Source: Cheiracanthium punctorium
Lineage: Eukaryota > Arthropoda > Arachnida > Araneae > Cheiracanthiidae
DNA: 64,000 nt
Direction: 5' to 3'
NCBI GenBank assembly: GCA_038373885.1
Contig: JAWZYV010019530.1
Coordinates: 372,001 to 436,000, forward strand
Shown: one piece after another, positions 61,401 through 64,000 of the stretch
Numbering within the stretch: the first letter of the stretch is position 1
Layout of the letters: every line of letters starts with the position of its first letter
The notes under the pieces: generated by a model
Seen by the model: only the letters and a program-made list of their open reading frames with translations
Told to the model about the DNA's origin: nothing
Databases searched by the model: none
Translations under genes and position numbers: made by a program

Positions 61401-63395
61401 TGTCTTATCTAATGTTTTTGTGCCGTTTTGATTTTGTGTGATGGTATAGGATTGACAACAGGTAGCCGTATACTAAGAGAACATGCATGCCATACACTAT
61501 ACCTCATAAATGCTTTTGTATTGTTGCAGAAATAATCTGCTAATTTCCTGGGTTCGTTGTTCTTAAGTCTAGTTGGTGTAGAAAGTTCTAGAAAAAGCGT
61601 CCACTTGTCAGGATGGAACACAAACTTTATTGCTTCTAGAACTTCGTCGAACAATAAGCTGTACAAAATTCACAGGCACTAACGGTCAGTAGCTTGTTTA
61701 TAACAGCCCACTCAGTACTGAAACTTTCACAAATGCTGTAATTCTCACACAAAATAAAACACTTCCACGGGCAAAATTCAGAGAAAATATGCAAGGTATA
61801 TCGTACACAATCCGTTAAAACACAGCAATGAAAAATTTACACACAGCACTTAAAAATAAGCTTCGAAAAGCAATCCAAAATATTTCTTCTATAGCGTAAC
61901 ACATCAAACTACTGGACGGGAACTCAACTCACTGGGGCATCAGAATGCTTGTATTTATAGTCGACGCAGAAGCAACAAGAAGCTTCCAGAAAAGTCTATT
62001 TCGCGGAGATTCCACATAAAGCGGGAATTTTGATTACGTCATAGAAGAGAAATGTTGGGTTATTATGTGATTTTAATGCAGCAAAAGCAACGTTTAGCTG
62101 AACGTTTTAGATATTTGCTTACACAAATCAGTACAATTGAAAGCCAATTTTTCTTTAGTTATATTAGAATTAATGTTATGTTCTATATACATTTGTAGAA
62201 TATGCTGTTGTAAAATATATAATAGAACACAAATTTTTACTTAATAACACTTAATAATCATTTTTTAAATAAATAACAAAACAAAAAAATCTCTTTCAAA
62301 CATGATTTGTTATCGTACAATTAATTTTTTTAAAAGAATGATCAATTTCATCTTAAGGAAAAGGTTTTGATCTTCGATCAACACTCTGAATGGCTGCTGT
62401 CATTAGACTTTCCAATCATCGAACCGAAGGGGATTTCTGGCCACATTCTATGAAGCAGTGCAGAATCAACTCTCTGAATGGTTGCAGTCATTCGACTTTC
62501 CAGTTCATCGAGCATTACGATATTTCTGGCTACATTCTATGAAGCAACGCAGGATCAACACTCTGAATGGTTGGTGCCATTCGACTTTCTAGTTCATCGA
62601 GTCTATACGAGATTTCCGGCCTCATTCTATGGGCATGATCAAGCATTCTGAAATTGAATGGCAGCACTCTGATAGCACTCAGAGTTGAATGAATGCACTC
62701 TGATAGCATTCTGAGTTGAATGACAGCACTTTGAAAGTTTGCTGTCATTCGACTTTCCAGTTCTTCAGTGTCACAAATTGGAGATCGGTTGATGTTGTTG
62801 TTCTCGTGTCCATTGATAGACGATTGCATTATTCATAGAAATAGGTGCCATTGCCCCCAAGCGGCTTGGTCCCTAATTTTGAACCCATTCCAGATGAGGG
62901 GCCAATCACCACGGAAATCGGCACCCCCAAAAGTATCGGGGAGATCGGTTTAAAATATATTTCATGTATCCCTGAAAGGAGAAGTTCAAAGAGATCTACG
63001 TGGCCACAGTATTGGACCCAGTTTCGGTATTGGGCTTAGTTTAAATAAACTTAATCTTTCCTTTATGGAATTTTAGAAACTGTAAGTGAGAAACTTTATT
63101 TTTAATTGAATTTTTAAAGTGCATCCAAACTTTTCGATCATCCCTGTGTAATCAACAATCACCCGCATCCCATTGAATGCCTTATTACTTTATATTTTAG
63201 GTACAACAGCACCTTCTAGACAAAGTGTGGCCTAGGCTTCGGGTACTAGCTCGAAGTTCGCCAACAGACAAATACACCCTAGTGAAGGGCATCATTGACA
63301 GTAAGCTGCATGCCAACAGGGAAGTGGTTGCTGTTACAGGTGACGGAACGAACGACGGGCCTGCTCTCAAGAAAGCAGACGTCGGTTTTGCCATG
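14033..63395 (+). CDS. PMCA: Plasma-membrane Ca2+-transporting ATPase, 13 exons, 3' end beyond window
   Basis: This gene encodes a P2B-type ATPase, which exports cytosolic Ca2+ across the plasma membrane using ATP and a phospho-aspartate intermediate. The spliced reading frame is 14033-14198, 30138-30338, 32625-32861, 35864-35989, 38030-38161, 41499-41645, 44782-44984, 46000-46135, 55098-55204, 56027-56268, 58003-58273, 59758-59937, 63201-63395. It is open throughout and gives 781 residues. Landmarks are TM1 about 95-113, TM2 about 134-153, TGES at 225-228, TM3 about 338-358, TM4 about 372-398 with PEGLP at 388-392, the DKTGT phosphorylation motif with Asp431, KGASE at 557-561, DPVRPE at 651-656, TGDN at 675-678 and GDGTND at 763-768. 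Family members are about 1,100-1,250 residues long, so TM5-10 and the autoinhibitory calmodulin-binding tail lie to the right of the window. Every intron obeys GT-AG. Introns 1-6 are all phase 1. No inactivating lesion is visible in the coding part. The long insertion before TM3 seen in many PMCAs is short here. Confidence 0.96.
14271..14650 (-). repeat. pogo-type end and S2 repeat, antisense
   Basis: 14276-14330 (GCAGACTCTCGATTAACCGG) resembles a pogo/Tigger end. 14385-14630 carries the complement of the S2 family blocks (AGATGAGAGACCTCGCACCT and GAAATCGGCACCC when read on minus). The phrase AAAACTCCAGATCGTTGGAT recurs at about 50447 in a third copy. Confidence 0.5.
15251..16510. repeat. 1.26-kb near-complete palindrome
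   Basis: The left half (15251 to about 15850) and right half (about 15915-16510) are reverse complements along their length. Paired blocks include GGCTTATATTCGTCTAATAG with CTATTAGACGAATAAGCC, GCCGTTTAAAAGGAAACACT near 15433 with its mirror near 16340, and GGTACATTTTATGAAT near 15714 with its mirror near 16050. Small mismatches and indels separate the arms. The centre is about 15880. No transposase frame seen. Confidence 0.88.
19267..19344. repeat. Hairpin with 24-bp perfect arms
   Basis: 19267-19290 (CCCTACTAGCAATTTTGCTC and 4 more bases) is exactly mirrored at 19321-19344 around a 30-bp loop. Could be a tiny MITE. Confidence 0.8.
19726..20025 (+). repeat. 98-bp tandem repeat, 3 copies
   Basis: CAGTAATATAAGTATGTAAA recurs at 19726, 19824 and 19922 (with one change in the last). 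The units are nearly identical and each ends with TTTTAGTTTATTT. Confidence 0.9.
20932..21162. mobile_element. piggyBac-like TTAA foldback P2
   Basis: TTAA at both ends (20932-20935, 21159-21162). Arms of about 100 bp are nearly perfect mirrors: TTAACCCATTAAGCGCCAAA on the left pairs with GCGCTTAATATGTTAA on the right. Sub-terminal CTCCCGATACGGGAA forms a small palindrome. Only a short loop separates the arms. Confidence 0.85.
21480..21979. mobile_element. piggyBac-like TTAA foldback P1, copy 2
   Basis: TTAACCCTTTAACGCGCAGT start and GCGCGTCAAAGGGTTAA end, with TTAA at both sides. Colinear with the copy at 13302, including GTTCCCGCTCTGGGAACACC-type sub-terminal palindrome and the central foldback around CAGCTGGCTGTGCC. 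Confidence 0.85.
22380..22640 (+). repeat. S2 repeat family, copy
   Basis: Begins with GTTGTTGTTGTTACAAACGC and carries CATTCCGGATGAGAGACCT and GAAATCGGCAACCCC, then GTATCGTTTGAGT and ATTGGAGCCACGA as in 786-1090. Confidence 0.6.
24463..24977. mobile_element. hAT MITE H3 (GAGCCCG-rich), copy 1
   Basis: TAGAGATGAGTTCGGGCTCA start and AGCCCGTCTCATCTCTA end, flanked by a perfect 8-bp duplication GTATGCAC (24455-24462, 24978-24985). Sub-terminal GAGCCCGAGCCCGCCCGAGC arrays at both ends. A second copy is at 42807-43214. Confidence 0.9.
25295..25640 (+). repeat. Unclassified dispersed repeat, copy 2
   Basis: Colinear with 5516-5885 at moderate divergence. No termini or coding sequence recognised. 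Confidence 0.6.
26974..27266. mobile_element. piggyBac-like TTAA element P3
   Basis: TTAACCCATTAGCACCCACC start; the minus-strand end reads TTAACTCATTAATGCCCAGC. TTAA duplicated at 26974-26977 and 27263-27266. The termini resemble those of P2. Confidence 0.65.
27307..27339. repeat. (TTA)n microsatellite
   Basis: About ten uninterrupted TTA units. Confidence 0.95.
29378..29655 (+). pseudogene. Possible LINE endonuclease-domain fragment
   Basis: The frame contains [20 protein letters not shown] and later [12 protein letters not shown], reminiscent of the LTETW region of apurinic-type endonuclease domains of non-LTR retrotransposons. No upstream ORF1 or downstream reverse transcriptase is visible, so at most a fragment. 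The preceding 29063-29269 frame was not recognised. Confidence 0.4.
30138..30338 (+). CDS. PMCA: PMCA exon 2 (TM1)
   Basis: Encodes residues 56-122. It contains the conserved [20 protein letters not shown] segment, followed by the first membrane helix (about residues 95-113). The acceptor is TTTCCAG at 30131-30137 and the donor is GTAAGA at 30339. It is phase 1 at both ends and 201 bases long, so skipping it would keep the frame but remove TM1. Confidence 0.95.
30601..31043. mobile_element. MITE with about 90-bp TIRs and TA duplication
   Basis: The left arm (30601-30690, including CTAAACTCTTGGGCAAAACT and GATAGGGCACATAATAAGGA) is mirrored at 30955-31043. TA flanks at 30599-30600 and 31044-31045 suggest a Tc1/mariner-type element. 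No transposase frame. Confidence 0.75.
31712..32218. mobile_element. TIR element with about 110-bp arms
   Basis: Starts CGTCGCCAAACTTAAC and, on minus, the right end starts CGTCGCAAAAGGTCATTG. The arms continue with GCTGGTCTGTCA and GAAATGCAAACG shared in both. The family is not identified; the target duplication is unclear. Confidence 0.65.
32625..32861 (+). CDS. PMCA: PMCA exon 3 (TM2 and start of actuator domain)
   Basis: Encodes residues 123-201. It starts with a short acidic extracellular loop ([12 protein letters not shown]), continues through TM2 (about 134-153) and the [14 protein letters not shown] stalk, then begins the actuator domain with [11 protein letters not shown]. The acceptor is CCCCAG before 32625 and the donor is GTGAGT at 32862. 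Length 237 bases, phase 1 on both sides. A 146-codon antisense open frame overlapping it is a shadow. Confidence 0.96.
32992..33749. mobile_element. hAT-like element H1, copy 2
   Basis: Same ends as 9529-10264 (CAGGGCCCGATTAACC / CAGGCCCTG). Flanks GGCGGAAG (32984-32991) and AGCGGAAG (33750-33757) match at 7 of 8 bases. Contains a short segment near 33485-33535 not present in copy 1. Confidence 0.86.
34146..34753. mobile_element. piggyBac-like TTAA element P4
   Basis: TTAACCCCTTAATCTTCGC start; end AAGGGGTTAA. TTAA at both flanks. Sub-terminal CTCCCGTCAAAATCACGGG and CCCGTCCAATTTCCGGGC are small palindromes. No transposase. Confidence 0.75.
35092..35789. mobile_element. piggyBac-like TTAA element P5 with nested SINE
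   Basis: TTAACCCCTTAACAGTTT start and AACAGGGAAGGGGTTAA end, TTAA at 35092-35095 and 35786-35789. The right sub-terminal region has two CCCGTACGGCRTACGGGC palindromes (about 35708-35770). A SINE (35286-35520) sits inside. The right end is 74 bp from exon 4. Confidence 0.72.
35286..35520 (+). repeat. tRNA-derived SINE, most complete copy
   Basis: A polymerase III A box TGGCACAGTGG (35297-35307) and B box GGTTCGGGTCC (35352-35362) are correctly spaced. The tRNA-unrelated body includes TTTTCTCCAGATGTAACGTG and AATACGCGTT and ends near CACACAACAACC. Copies at 3554 and 46604. It is not a functional tRNA gene, as no cloverleaf closes. Confidence 0.82.
35864..35989 (+). CDS. PMCA: PMCA exon 4 (actuator domain, TGES)
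   Basis: Encodes residues 202-243. It carries GDLMPADG and [11 protein letters not shown], and the TGES loop (225-228) is the dephosphorylation motif of P-type ATPases. The acceptor is CTCTACAG before 35864 and the donor is GTGAGA at 35990. A TTAA-flanked element ends only 74 bp upstream, and a hairpin and decayed transposase begin within about 30 bp downstream, so the exon is squeezed between two insertions. Confidence 0.96.
36017..36066. repeat. Perfect 22-bp-arm hairpin at the exon 4 donor
   Basis: GATAATGCATGATATTGATC and its complement surround a 5-base loop (GAGCT), starting about 27 bp after the exon 4 donor. In the pre-mRNA it could form a strong stem close to the splice site. It marks the left edge of the transposase remnant. 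Confidence 0.8.
36058..36600 (+). pseudogene. Tc1/mariner-superfamily transposase fragment, nonsense mutation
   Basis: The frame reads [32 protein letters not shown], then [15 protein letters not shown], a TAA stop at 36286, and continues in the same frame with [30 protein letters not shown] and DLPRSAVEH. The second catalytic Asp (DGAPPH) and third acidic residue (SPDLTP) of the DDE/D domain are present, spaced about 37 residues. The first Asp and the DNA-binding half are missing. It looks relatively young: only one stop in about 170 codons. Confidence 0.85.
37081..37545 (+). repeat. About 170-bp tandem repeat after a TG-rich run
   Basis: CATTCGATKGAGCTCAAATT recurs at 37154, 37324 and (variant) 37497, giving units of 170 and 173 bp, 2.3 copies. 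Each unit includes GTATATATGTTATAAACCAC. A TGTGTG-rich run precedes it (37090-37130). Confidence 0.85.
38030..38161 (+). CDS. PMCA: PMCA exon 5 (actuator domain end)
   Basis: Encodes residues 244-287. It contains [20 protein letters not shown], a signature of the PMCA actuator domain, then [14 protein letters not shown] and the start of a Lys/Pro-rich linker. The acceptor is TCTATTTAG before 38030 and the donor is GTACGA at 38162. Length 132 bases, phase 1 at both ends. Confidence 0.96.
38498..39397. mobile_element. hAT-like element H4 (GGGATCCCGC-rich)
   Basis: TAGGGAATGCAATCCCG start and CGGGATTGCATTCCCTA end are exact inverted repeats over 17 bp. Flanks GGTGCACG and GATGCACG match at 7 of 8 bases. 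Sub-terminal arrays of GCGGGATCCCGC occur at both ends around an AT-rich core without a transposase. Confidence 0.88.
39660..39860 (+). promoter_or_regulatory. CpG-rich patch with a donor-like site
   Basis: This is a local CpG- and G/C-rich segment in AT-rich intron. It has CACGCGCACGTGCG, an ETS-like CTTCCGGAT motif and, at 39843, ATGTTCG|GTGAGT, which looks like a tiny exon plus donor. The donor phase (1) would fit exon 6. Could be an alternative promoter or first exon, or simply a fragment of an old repeat. Confidence 0.3.
41098..41297. repeat. Hairpin element with about 80-bp arms
   Basis: 41098-41180 and 41216-41297 are mirrored: GGCCATCGTGA..., GAGGCCTACAG and CTTATTGGTT on the left appear inverted on the right. 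No target duplication established. Confidence 0.75.
41499..41645 (+). CDS. PMCA: PMCA exon 6 (linker before TM3)
   Basis: Encodes residues 288-336. The first 29 residues are a low-conservation acidic/Pro/Lys linker (positions 288-316), followed by the family motif [20 protein letters not shown] leading to TM3. This is the region where vertebrate PMCAs have the alternatively spliced site A and a phospholipid-responsive loop. Here it is one short exon and no extra in-frame exon was recognised in introns 5 or 6. The acceptor is AAAAACAG before 41499 and the donor is GTAAGA at 41646. Confidence 0.93.
41778..42491. mobile_element. Older hAT-like element H5, host of a nested hAT
   Basis: Left end CATGGATGCCCAACC; the right end on minus is CAGTGGTGCCCAACC. 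Flanks GTTTGCAG and ATTTACAG agree at 6 of 8 bases. The element continues on both sides of the inserted 41804-42319 block (GTAGCTCGCG ... AGCTCGCAAGTCACAGCG). Confidence 0.72.
41804..42319 (-). mobile_element. hAT MITE H2, copy 2, nested
   Basis: The reverse orientation of 11236-11523. Starts TAGGGATGTGCCGTTCGAA and ends CATTCATGCCCATTACTG. Target duplication AGCTCGCG / AGCTCGCA (7 of 8). Interior longer than copy 1, with many ATTCGAAT and GATTAATCG motifs. Confidence 0.85.
42807..43214. mobile_element. hAT MITE H3, copy 2
   Basis: TAGAGATGAGTTCGGGCTCA start, GAGCCCGTCTCATCTCTA-type end. Flanks GCGGTTAT (42799-42806) and GTGGTTAT (43215-43222) match at 7 of 8. Long CGGGCTCGGGCTCGGGCT runs at the right end. 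Confidence 0.88.
44316..44505. repeat. Inverted-repeat element with about 30-bp arms
   Basis: GGCTTGTTCCGTGGCTGACG...TACAAGCT near 44325 pairs with AGCTTGTAAATCTCGTTAGCC ACGG near 44475. No target duplication identified. Confidence 0.6.
44782..44984 (+). CDS. PMCA: PMCA exon 7 (TM3-TM4, PEGLP)
   Basis: Encodes residues 337-404. It contains TM3 (about 338-358), a short extracellular loop, and TM4 (about 372-398) with [25 protein letters not shown] at 388-392 contributes to the Ca2+ site. The acceptor is GTTCGCAG before 44782 and the donor is GTAAGA at 44985. The exon ends in phase 0. The reading frame happens to stay open upstream into intron 6, but that sequence has no family similarity. Confidence 0.96.
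44985..45999 (+). other. PMCA: PMCA intron 7
   Basis: About 80% is a single pogo-like element (45142-45959). The rest is plain intron. Confidence 0.75.
45142..45959. mobile_element. pogo/Tigger-like element
   Basis: CAGTGAAACCTCTCTGAGCG start and CTCGGAGAGGTTTCACTG end, with TA on both sides (45140-45141, 45960-45961). Further inverted blocks (GGTGGCC) inside. No intact transposase; possibly an internally deleted copy. Confidence 0.85.
46000..46135 (+). CDS. PMCA: PMCA exon 8 (phosphorylation site DKTGT)
   Basis: Encodes residues 405-449 and the first base of codon 450. It has [20 protein letters not shown], then [17 protein letters not shown] with catalytic Asp431. The acceptor is TTCTACAG before 46000. 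The donor is inferred as GTACGT at 46136, because the frame stops at TGA six bases further and no better GT exists after the conserved block. The junction to exon 9 then reads Cys449-Asn450. The exon is certain; its exact 3' end is a little less so. Confidence 0.9.
46165..46480 (-). pseudogene. Decayed mariner-type transposase C-terminus
   Basis: On the minus strand, with frameshifts, it reads [20 protein letters not shown] then [22 protein letters not shown], resembling the SPDxxPSDF...K.L.G..F and GI..LV.RW.KC...G.YVEK blocks of mariner-family transposases. It starts about 30 bp after the exon 8 donor. Confidence 0.6.
46604..47095 (+). repeat. tRNA-derived SINE, split copy
   Basis: 46604-46735 carries the SINE 5' part (GAAGTGTGAAGGCCTGG, CGCACGGCTGTC). 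The 3' part (CCTAGGCAGATAGCTCTAGC, CAACACAGCAC) resumes at about 46985. About 250 bp of unrelated sequence separates them, so a later insertion or rearrangement is likely. Confidence 0.6.
47807..48250 (-). pseudogene. LINE RNase H / C-terminal fragment
   Basis: Minus strand: [17 protein letters not shown] (RNase H C-terminal motif with GNEKA), a frame break near 48105, then [20 protein letters not shown] and [20 protein letters not shown], the zinc-knuckle-like tail of Jockey/R1-type LINEs. Only the 3' end of the element is present. Confidence 0.75.
48980..49187. repeat. (TA)n and a 33-bp duplicated unit
   Basis: (TA)n around 48983-49005 and 49040-49055. TATATATCTATATATGTGTG with GATGTGTGGATG is duplicated in tandem at 49121-49186. 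Confidence 0.85.
50440..50610 (-). repeat. S2 fragment with trinucleotide tail
   Basis: CAAAACTCCAGACCATTAGA and CTTCAGCCATCTATC match the 14385-14480 copy. It ends in TTATTATTATTATTAGTAGTAGTAG-type simple repeat (50566-50610), which may be the retroposon tail. Confidence 0.5.
52664..53881. mobile_element. 1.2-kb TIR element (CACGGTAAAA ends)
   Basis: CACGGTAAAAAAAAATTCGG at the left is mirrored by the right end (CTGAATTTTTTTACTGTG). GGAAACGTTAC / GTAACGTTTC follows inside. Many variants of the GGAAACGTTTC phrase sub-terminally. Contains unrelated fragments, including a tRNA-like stretch. Confidence 0.7.
53020..53090 (-). repeat. tRNA-like sequence, probable SINE head
   Basis: Minus strand: GCAGCGTCGTGGTACCGTGC followed by a B-box-like CGTTCGATTCTG. 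It resembles a degenerate tRNA, but the acceptor stem was not verified, so a SINE remnant is more likely than a functional tRNA gene. Confidence 0.35.
53958..54250. mobile_element. piggyBac-like TTAA foldback P1, copy 3, truncated
   Basis: Begins TTAACCCTTTGAGGCG and is the reverse orientation of 13302 and 21480 copies. The central foldback is present. The far end is lost at about 54250, next to a Tc1-like element. Confidence 0.75.
54277..54898 (-). mobile_element. Tc1-like element, internally deleted
   Basis: Inverted ends: ACACTACTGGACAAAAGTAT at the left and ATACTTTTGGCCAGTAGTGT at the right, with TA-containing flanks. On the minus strand 54600-54830 reads with breaks as PDLN, then ENL, EYI.KSPKDK and [15 protein letters not shown], the C-terminal region of a Tc1-type transposase. 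Confidence 0.75.
55098..55204 (+). CDS. PMCA: PMCA exon 9 (start of nucleotide-binding domain)
   Basis: Encodes residues 450-485. It carries the variable [14 protein letters not shown] stretch and the conserved [10 protein letters not shown]. The acceptor is TGCCTTCAG before 55098 and the donor is GTAAGA at 55205. It receives one base from exon 8 and ends in phase 0. It lies 8.96 kb downstream of exon 8 with nothing recognisable as PMCA coding sequence between them. Confidence 0.93.
55205..56026 (+). other. PMCA: PMCA intron 9
   Basis: Mostly the repeat at 55357-55935. It includes a T run of about 35 (55390-55425). Confidence 0.7.
55357..55935. mobile_element. Repeat with AACCGACTTCAAA ends
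   Basis: AACCGACTTCAAAGCGG at the left and TTTGAAGTCGGTT at the right form inverted termini. Sequences with this end are widespread in arthropod genomes. No coding capacity. Confidence 0.6.
56027..56268 (+). CDS. PMCA: PMCA exon 10 (ATP-binding N domain, KGASE)
   Basis: Encodes residues 486-565 plus two bases of codon 566. It contains [34 protein letters not shown] and [16 protein letters not shown] at 557-561 holds the Lys involved in ATP binding in P-type ATPases. The acceptor is TTGTTTCAG before 56027 and the donor is GTGAGT at 56269. Confidence 0.96.
56269..58002 (+). other. PMCA: PMCA intron 10
   Basis: Contains the MITE 56591-57136. 57540-57860 has CCGGA/TCCGG-type motifs near GTTCTACTGTAT that look like a degraded pogo end. 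The remainder shows nothing. Confidence 0.6.
56591..57136. mobile_element. Foldback MITE, copy 2 (CACTGCAAAAAAAAG ends)
   Basis: CACTGCAAAAAAAAGTCTGTC start and GACAGACATTTTTTGCAGTG end, TA on both sides. Compared with 529-777 it carries about 300 bp of extra central sequence (56780-57075), with its own C and G runs, probably an insertion. Confidence 0.78.
58003..58273 (+). CDS. PMCA: PMCA exon 11 (N domain to P domain)
   Basis: Encodes residues 566-656. Its motifs include [29 protein letters not shown] and [12 protein letters not shown]. The acceptor is TTTTTGCAG before 58003 and the donor is GAG|GTGAGCC at 58274. The last 45 or so bases plus the donor are the founder sequence of the tandem array that fills most of intron 11. 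Residues 613-626 form a short insert with little conservation. Confidence 0.95.
58228..59552 (+). repeat. Tandem array copying exon 11 3' end and splice donor
   Basis: The motif GAGGTGAGCC occurs at 58271 (the true donor) and at 58392, 58508, 58628, 58749, 58865, 58985, 59106, 59222, 59342 and 59464. Spacings are 121, 116, 120, 121, 116, 120, 121, 116, 120 and 122, so the array has a three-unit period of about 357 bp. Each unit contains about 45 bp resembling the exon end (ACTTGTATATGYATT, GAGCATCGAAGATCCCGTCA, GACCAGAG) and about 75 bp of former intron start. An 11-bp inverted pair GAGCATCGAAG / CTTCGATGCTC lies in most units. Confidence 0.97.
58274..59757 (+). other. PMCA: PMCA intron 11
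   Basis: From the donor to 59552 this intron is the tandem array described separately. Only about 200 bp of ordinary AT-rich sequence leads to the exon 12 acceptor. Confidence 0.85.
59758..59937 (+). CDS. PMCA: PMCA exon 12 (P domain, TGDN)
   Basis: Encodes residues 657-716, starting [20 protein letters not shown] and including TGDNINTAR (TGDN at 675-678) and [16 protein letters not shown]. The acceptor is CTTTCCAG before 59758. The donor is GTAATT at 59938, a weaker consensus, but the next exon joins in frame exactly there (NGE|VQQ). The frame stays open into the intron by chance. Confidence 0.94.
60005..60590. mobile_element. MITE with about 65-bp TIRs
   Basis: CGCGTAAAGACCTTATTACA at the left is mirrored by TGGAATAAGGCCTTAACGCG at the right, and GGTTGCAGAAACC / GGTTGCAGAATCC follow inside. 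It begins 67 bp after the exon 12 donor. Confidence 0.7.
61570..62070 (-). mobile_element. Possible solo LTR or promoter fragment
   Basis: On the minus strand: a heat-shock-type site TTCTGGAAGCTTC (61991-61979), then CTATAAATA (61960-61952), an initiator-like CAGTGAG 26 bp later (61934), and AATAAA about 300 nt on (61631-61626). That order matches an LTR (U3-R-U5) but exact ends and a partner LTR were not found. Confidence 0.4.
62370..62790. repeat. About 88-bp tandem repeat, degenerate
   Basis: CAACACTCTGAATGG-type phrases at 62379, 62467 and 62556, with CATTCGACTTTCCAGTTCATC in each unit. Degenerate partial units follow to 62790 (GCACTCTGATAGCA twice). On minus it looks like repeated DELESRM peptides, but 88 is not a multiple of three. 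Confidence 0.8.
62792..62945 (+). repeat. S2 repeat family, copy
   Basis: GATAGACGATTGCATTA, GGTGCCATTGCCC, CCATTCCAGATGAGGGGCC and GAAATCGGCACCCCC as in 786-1090. Confidence 0.65.
63201..63395 (+). CDS. PMCA: PMCA exon 13 (hinge GDGTND), last exon in window
   Basis: Encodes residues 717-781. It contains [20 protein letters not shown] and [26 protein letters not shown] at 763-768 is the hinge/Mg2+ motif. The acceptor is TATTTTAG before 63201 and the donor is GTGAGG at 63396. It ends after GFAM in phase 0; the family continues with a GIAGTDVAKEASDI-like block, which must be in the next exon to the right. Confidence 0.96.
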
Positions 63396-64000
63396 GTGAG
63401 GGTAGTCCCCAGATTTTCTCAGTGAAAGTTATTTGACTTTCAAAGTTTTCAAGAAAATGTGTGGATATTTATGTTTACTTTTTCTTATGATATGTGCGCG
63501 TGAAATAAAAATACTATACATATTTTGTCATGGTAAACGCGTACTTGTGAAAATCATCAGACTAAGGCTTCATCTGATGAAACGCAAAATTTGAGCTGTT
63601 CACAAGCAGTTGATAAAATAGTGTAACTTCTCCAGATAATTGCGACCTGTTACTGTTTTTACAGCAGAGAAAAGGGGTCCATGCAAGTTTGCTTGTGGCA
63701 TAGTACAGAAATCATTAATTTTAGTTGAATCTCTTTGCAATTGCACAATTTTAAGGAGAGCTTCACTTCCCCACACTCTGACGTGACACTTATTGAGATA
63801 AATAAAACTTTTTTTATAATAACACCACACTGCCATACCTCATTGCTAATAATATCCCCTCGAATAATATGCACTCCAAATCTAACCTTTCTCGTTCTCA
63901 AAGAACTCTACTCTAACCCTAATTTGCTAATTACTGAAGCTCATAAAAGTGGTCAGACTGTTTTTTACTTTTTTATATTCAGTGCGATAAGTACCTTTTT
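63396..64000 (+). other. PMCA: Start of PMCA intron 13
   Basis: From the donor GTGAGG at 63396 to the window end I see no further PMCA coding sequence. An imperfect CATCAGACTAAGGCTTCATC / TGATGAA inverted motif lies near 63556. Confidence 0.7.

Larger units (their letters stand above)
59938..63200 (+). other. PMCA: PMCA intron 12
   Basis: Contains a TIR element (60005-60590), an LTR-like promoter segment (61570-62070), an 88-bp tandem repeat (62370-62640) and an S2 copy. 60594-61300 has a partly repeated stretch around TTCGTTCGACT, TATGTTCGATCTCCG and TTCGTTCGACTCGTTC, otherwise nothing. Confidence 0.6.

Overview
This is an AT-rich window from a eukaryotic, animal nuclear genome. It is dominated by one multi-exon gene on the + strand: a plasma-membrane calcium-transporting P-type ATPase (PMCA, ATP2B family). 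I could assemble 13 coding exons by reading frame, splice signals and family motifs. They run from the initiator ATG at 14033 to the conserved hinge motif ending at 63395 and together encode the first 781 residues. The remaining roughly 400 residues (membrane segments 5-10 and the calmodulin-binding tail) must lie beyond the right edge. The exons use G/C-ending codons and stand out sharply from AT-rich introns of 0.8 to 15.9 kb. The host is probably an arthropod, and a chelicerate such as a spider is my guess from the large introns and the transposon mix. The sequence does not prove this.

Layout: positions 1-14030 hold no recognised gene. They are AT-rich DNA with many transposon-derived repeats, and any non-coding first exon or promoter was not found there. 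Exon 1 (14031-14198) carries the start codon 2 bp after a splice acceptor, so at least one upstream untranslated exon is expected. Introns 1-12 then separate exons for the N-terminus and TM1 (exons 1-2), TM2 and the actuator domain (3-5), the linker, TM3 and TM4 (6-7), the phosphorylation site (8), the nucleotide-binding domain (9-11) and the second half of the P domain (11-13).

The rest is a dense set of mostly non-autonomous DNA transposons, several with intact terminal inverted repeats (TIRs) and target-site duplications (TSDs). hAT-type elements have 8-bp TSDs (9529, 11236, 24463, 32992, 38498, 41778 with a nested copy at 41804, 42807). TTAA-flanked piggyBac-like elements lie at 13302, 20932, 21480, 26974, 34146 and 35092. 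TA-flanked pogo, Tc1 or mariner-like elements lie at 8634, 11646, 45142, 54277 and 56591. There are also decayed transposase fragments, tRNA-derived SINEs and LINE fragments.

The most unusual structures are: a tandem array (58228-59552) that has copied the 3' end of exon 11 together with its 5' splice site ten more times, in a three-unit higher-order pattern; a roughly 1.26-kb near-complete palindrome in intron 1 (15251-16510); a minus-strand promoter-like cluster with a heat-shock element, TATA box and initiator in intron 12; and a small foldback element carrying a hammerhead-ribozyme-like core (7129-7373).
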